Below, in pieces: positions 61,220-64,000 of a stretch of DNA of 64,000 nucleotides. Location: the NCBI RefSeq assembly GCF_041929845.1, contig NZ_JBHEEH010000001.1:744001-808000 (forward strand). The letters run 5' to 3'. Position 1 is the first letter of the stretch, and the number at the start of each line of letters is the position of its first letter. A program made the translations under genes and the position numbers. The notes under the pieces are model-generated. The model made no database searches, was not told the origin of the DNA, and was given only the letters and a program-made list of their open reading frames with translations. This DNA comes from Paenochrobactrum pullorum (GTDB taxonomy: Bacteria; Pseudomonadota; Alphaproteobacteria; Rhizobiales; Rhizobiaceae).

Positions 61220-61885
61220 GTGAGTGATAGTGTGCAGACCTGCGGGAACGGCTTAGCAGCCGGACTTATTAAAGGTGAAGACCAGAAAATTCGTTGTTTC
61301 TGGCCGGCAACACTGCCTGATTATCTCCATTATCATGATCATGAATGGGGGCATCCCGTCGATAGCGATCAGCGCCTGTTTGAAAAGATTTGTTTGGAAG
61401 GTTTTCAGTCCGGCTTGTCATGGCTGACGATTTTGCGCAAACGTGAAAATTTCCGCGCTGCCTTTGATGGTTTCGATTTTGAAAAGATTGCGCTTTATGG
61501 TGAAGATGATGTGACGCGGTTGCTGGGCAATGCAGGTATTGTCCGCCATCAGGGCAAAATCCGCTCTACCATCAACAATGCCAAACGCGCGATTGAACTG
61601 GTTGCGGAAAAAGGCTCGTTGGCTGCTTATTTCTGGAGCTTTGAGCCGGATGAAAAAGACCGTCCTGAGGTGATGGATTACCCGACGCTCATTGCCAATC
61701 CGACCTCGGCGACTTCGACGAAAATCTCCAAAGATTTGAAGAAACGTGGCTGGTCATTTGTGGGGCCGACAACGGTTTATGCTTTCATGCAAGCGATGGG
61801 GATGATCAATGATCATATTGATGGTTGCCATTGCCGCGACAAGATTGATGCTATGCGAGCGGCGTTCAAGCGTCCTGTCGCTTGA
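61220..61885 (+). CDS. tag: DNA-3-methyladenine glycosylase I
   Basis: A 221-residue base-excision repair enzyme that removes 3-methyladenine from DNA. Family landmarks are RCFWPATLPDYLHYHDHEWG near residue 25 (zinc cysteine and histidine, and the EWG motif), FEKICLEGFQSGLSWLTILR near 54 and WSFVGPTTVYAFMQAMGMIN near 177. The C-terminal HIDGCHCR carries the remaining zinc ligands. The start is a GTG with GAAGG upstream. It lies 134 bases before hisS on the same strand. Confidence 0.95.
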   Translation: MSDSVQTCGNGLAAGLIKGEDQKIRCFWPATLPDYLHYHDHEWGHPVDSDQRLFEKICLEGFQSGLSWLTILRKRENFRAAFDGFDFEKIALYGEDDVTRLLGNAGIVRHQGKIRSTINNAKRAIELVAEKGSLAAYFWSFEPDEKDRPEVMDYPTLIANPTSATSTKISKDLKKRGWSFVGPTTVYAFMQAMGMINDHIDGCHCRDKIDAMRAAFKRPVA

Positions 61886-61933
61886 TTGATGCCAGCTTTG
61901 TATAGTTAATTGACGATAAGTACCCTTGCCGCA

Positions 61934-61972
61934 CCGGTTTTGATCGGTTAGGAAACGGACAGGGAAAACCGG
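61934..61972 (+). promoter_or_regulatory. Hairpin in the hisS leader
   Basis: The arms CCGGTTTT (61934-61941) and AAAACCGG (61965-61972) are perfect, 48 bases before the hisS start codon. They enclose 23 purine-rich bases. It may be a leader structure or an operator. The adjoining wording faintly recalls a cobalamin-box core but lacks the rest of that riboswitch. Confidence 0.4.
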
Positions 61973-62019
61973 CACTGCGCCGCGATAATTAAGTAATAAC
62001 CAGTGATTGGGCATGAGAT

Positions 62020-63531
62020 ATGACGGATAAAACCGCTAAAATGAAAGCGCGTTTGCCACGTGGATTTGTTGACCGGGTGCCGGAGGATTTGCGCGCTGCC
62101 GAAAAAATGCTGGCGACTATCCGTTCTGTCTATGAATTATATGGCTTTGAGCCGATCGAAACACCGCTGGTGGAATATACCGATGCGCTGGGCAAGTTCC
62201 TGCCTGATCAGGATCGCCCGAATGAAGGCGTGTTTTCGCTCCAAGATGATGATGAACAATGGCTGTCGCTGCGTTATGATCTGACCGCGCCGCTTGCCCG
62301 TCATGTCGCCGAAAATTTCAATGAAATTCAACTGCCTTTCCGTACCTATCGCAACGGTTGGGTGTTCCGCAACGAAAAGCCGGGGCCTGGCCGTTTTCGT
62401 CAATTCATGCAGTTTGATGCCGATACAGTTGGCGCGCCGGGTGTCGCGGCTGACGCGGAAATGTGCATGATGGCTGCCGATACGCTGGAGCGTTTGGGCA
62501 TTCAACGTGGTGATTATGTTATCCGCGTTAACAACCGCAAAGTGCTCGACGGTGTGTTGGAAGCCATTGGCTTGGCCGGTGATGAAAATGCAAGTCGCCG
62601 CCTTAACGTGCTGCGCGCTGTCGATAAGCTCGATAAATTCGGCGAAGTAGGCGTGAAGCTGCTGCTCGGCGAGGGCCGCCGTGATGAATCGGGCGACTTT
62701 ACCAAAGGTGCCGGACTGGATGCGACAGCGATTGCCAAAGTGCTCGAATTTACCGCAGCAGGCAGTGAAGACGGCCAAGAAACCATCGCTAATTTGCGCA
62801 AAGTGGTTGAAGGCAATGCCCGCGGTGTTGAAGGCGTTGAAGAGCTTGCTCAAATGCAGGCACTTTTTGATGCTGGCAACTATCAGGGGCGCGTGAAAAT
62901 CGATCCGTCGGTTGTGCGCGGTCTCGAATATTATACCGGCCCTGTGTATGAAGCCGAACTGCAATTTGATGTCACTAATGAAAAAGGTGAAAAAGTTGTA
63001 TTCGGTTCCGTTGGCGGCGGTGGCCGTTATGACGGTCTGGTGTCGCGCTTCCGTGGTCAGCCTGTTCCGGCAACCGGTTTTTCCATTGGTGTGTCACGTT
63101 TGATGACCGCTTTGAAGAATCTTGGGCAGCTTGGACAGGAAGAGACCATTGCACCCGTGCTGGTCACCGTCATGGATGGTGATGCGCAAAGCTTGGGCCA
63201 TTATCAGAAATTTACCCAGAGCCTTCGTGATGCGGGTATCCGCGCCGAGATGTATCAGGGCAATTGGAAGAAATTCGGCAATCAGTTGAAATATGCAGAC
63301 CGGCGCAATTCGCCGCTTGCCATCATTCAAGGTGGTGATGAGCGCGCACTTGGCGAAGTGCAGATTAAAGATCTGATCGAAGGCAAGCGCCTTTCCGGTG
63401 AGATTGAAAGCAATGAAGAGTGGCGCGCCAGCCGTCCGGCTCAGGTCACTGTCAAAGAGCAGGATTTGGTAGCCGAGGTTCAAAAAATCTTGGCCGCTCA
63501 AGCAGAAGACCGCGCGAAAGGTTTGAGTTAA
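62020..63531 (+). CDS. hisS: Histidyl-tRNA synthetase, alphaproteobacterial type
   Basis: A 503-residue class II synthetase that charges tRNA-His. Motif 2 reads FRNEKPGPGRFRQFMQFDAD near residue 118, and the histidine-binding segment VRGLEYYTGPVYEAEL near 302. The GGGGRYDGLVSRF motif is near 333 and the C-terminal anticodon domain covers about 390-480. It is about 80 residues longer than E. coli HisRS (424), and the usual RPQ of motif 2, involved in reading G-1, is KPG here. That matches a tRNA-His without G-1, as seen at 15707-15783. It is followed by hisZ after 4 bases. Confidence 0.95.
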   Translation: MTDKTAKMKARLPRGFVDRVPEDLRAAEKMLATIRSVYELYGFEPIETPLVEYTDALGKFLPDQDRPNEGVFSLQDDDEQWLSLRYDLTAPLARHVAENFNEIQLPFRTYRNGWVFRNEKPGPGRFRQFMQFDADTVGAPGVAADAEMCMMAADTLERLGIQRGDYVIRVNNRKVLDGVLEAIGLAGDENASRRLNVLRAVDKLDKFGEVGVKLLLGEGRRDESGDFTKGAGLDATAIAKVLEFTAAGSEDGQETIANLRKVVEGNARGVEGVEELAQMQALFDAGNYQGRVKIDPSVVRGLEYYTGPVYEAELQFDVTNEKGEKVVFGSVGGGGRYDGLVSRFRGQPVPATGFSIGVSRLMTALKNLGQLGQEETIAPVLVTVMDGDAQSLGHYQKFTQSLRDAGIRAEMYQGNWKKFGNQLKYADRRNSPLAIIQGGDERALGEVQIKDLIEGKRLSGEIESNEEWRASRPAQVTVKEQDLVAEVQKILAAQAEDRAKGLS

Positions 63532-63535
63532 TCGC

Positions 63536-64000
63536 ATGACGGGTAATTCTTCTCTTATTCGTGGTCTTTCTTCCGCGCTGACAAGCATGGAAGCGGATCT
63601 GGTATCCATTCCGCTGATCCAGCCTGCCGATCCGTTTTTGGATATGGCGGGTGAAGATTTGCGCAGACGTATTTTTCTCACTGAAAATGAGAATGGTGAC
63701 AGTCTGTGCTTGCGACCGGAGTTTACGATACCCGTCTGCCGTAATCATATTGCTTTGAATGCCGCCACACCAAAGCGTTACGCTTATCTGGGCGAAGTGT
63801 TCCGCCAGCGCCGTGATGGTGCGAGCGAATTTTTGCAAGCTGGCATTGAAGATTTGGGCGCCGCTGATGAAGCGGCCTCCGATGCGCGCTCTATTGCCGA
63901 TGCGCTGGCTTGCGTTAAAGCAGCTGCTCCTGATGTAAAATTCGACATTGTGCTTGGTGATCAGGCGGTTTTTGCAGCGCTTGTGAAGGCACTCGGCCTG
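63536..64000 (+). CDS. hisZ: ATP phosphoribosyltransferase regulatory subunit (C-terminus off the right edge)
   Basis: The first 155 residues are in the window. It resembles a HisRS catalytic core without aminoacylation residues: DPFLDMAGEDLRRRIFLTEN near residue 32, LRPEFTIPVCRNHI near 60, and RYAYLGEVFRQRRDGASEFL near 82, followed by QAGIEDLG. HisZ forms a complex with short-form HisG to start histidine synthesis. Its place directly after hisS predicts that hisG follows outside the window. Confidence 0.92.
   Translation, partial: MTGNSSLIRGLSSALTSMEADLVSIPLIQPADPFLDMAGEDLRRRIFLTENENGDSLCLRPEFTIPVCRNHIALNAATPKRYAYLGEVFRQRRDGASEFLQAGIEDLGAADEAASDARSIADALACVKAAAPDVKFDIVLGDQAVFAALVKALGL

Noticed and set aside
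61950..61990. Cobalamin-riboswitch-like words (AGGGAA, CCGG, CTGCGCCGC) before hisS
   Set aside because: The region is too short and lacks the other conserved helices and B12-box wording. hisS is not an expected target.
62137..62964. A 275-codon open frame antisense to hisS
   Set aside because: It lies wholly within the clearly coding hisS frame, has low-quality composition for a real protein and no ribosome binding site. It is a by-product of codon bias.
1..64000. CRISPR arrays, transposases, integrases, rRNA genes, phage or conjugation genes
   Set aside because: I looked on both strands and saw none. Repeats in the window are short palindromes and one RIME-like element.

Overview
The window looks like chromosomal DNA of an alphaproteobacterium of the order Hyphomicrobiales (Rhizobiales), most likely Brucellaceae (Ochrobactrum/Pseudochrobactrum-like, judged by eye from a base composition nearer 50% GC than is usual for Brucella). 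The pointers are a PdhS-type cell-cycle histidine kinase with a CtrA box, a tRNA-His that lacks G-1 and has A73, an alpha-type HisRS followed by hisZ, a pcaQ-pcaDCHGB block, a plant-type glutamate-cysteine ligase, and a RIME-like intergenic element. I see no insertion sequence, phage, integrase, CRISPR array or rRNA. One tRNA gene is present.

Layout. 1-10084: polyamine and C2 metabolism. A puuA/puuB-like pair (putrescine glutamylation and oxidation) is followed by isocitrate lyase with a small linked gene, a divergent ScfR/RamB-type regulator, and a potFGHI putrescine importer. 10081-16091: an AsmA-like envelope protein, the PdhS kinase, tRNA-His and a 50-residue conserved-looking small gene. 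16230-33149: a nearly complete protocatechuate (beta-ketoadipate) island. It has pobA/pobR for 4-hydroxybenzoate, pcaR-pcaIJF for the lower steps, an MFS carrier, a five-gene HAAT-type ABC importer, pcaDCHGB and pcaQ. Together these genes take 4-hydroxybenzoate through protocatechuate to succinyl-CoA and acetyl-CoA. Three well-formed operators are visible: a PcaQ box before pcaD, a perfect PcaQ box before the ABC importer, and a PcaR-like site before pcaI.

33169-44810: the least understood region. A six-gene operon (sugar-type binding protein, two permeases, an argininosuccinate-lyase-like enzyme, an ATPase and a PfkB kinase) faces a ROK regulator, an 803-residue three-part PIG-L deacetylase and an EamA exporter. 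The set reads as import and dismantling of an N-acylated glycoconjugate or opine-like compound whose identity I cannot read from sequence. It is the best candidate here for an undescribed catabolic system.

45074-54243: housekeeping and envelope genes. These are pseudoazurin, an MFS carrier joined to an HdeD-like membrane protein fused to a papain-like cysteine domain, an L,D-transpeptidase lipoprotein, xseA, a LysR regulator, gshA and rsmE. 54648-60865: a small membrane peptide, a GntR-LysR regulator pair and the glycolate oxidase operon glcDEF, which feeds glyoxylate towards central metabolism. 60889-64000: a small secreted peptide, DNA-3-methyladenine glycosylase I, hisS and the start of hisZ, which runs off the right end.
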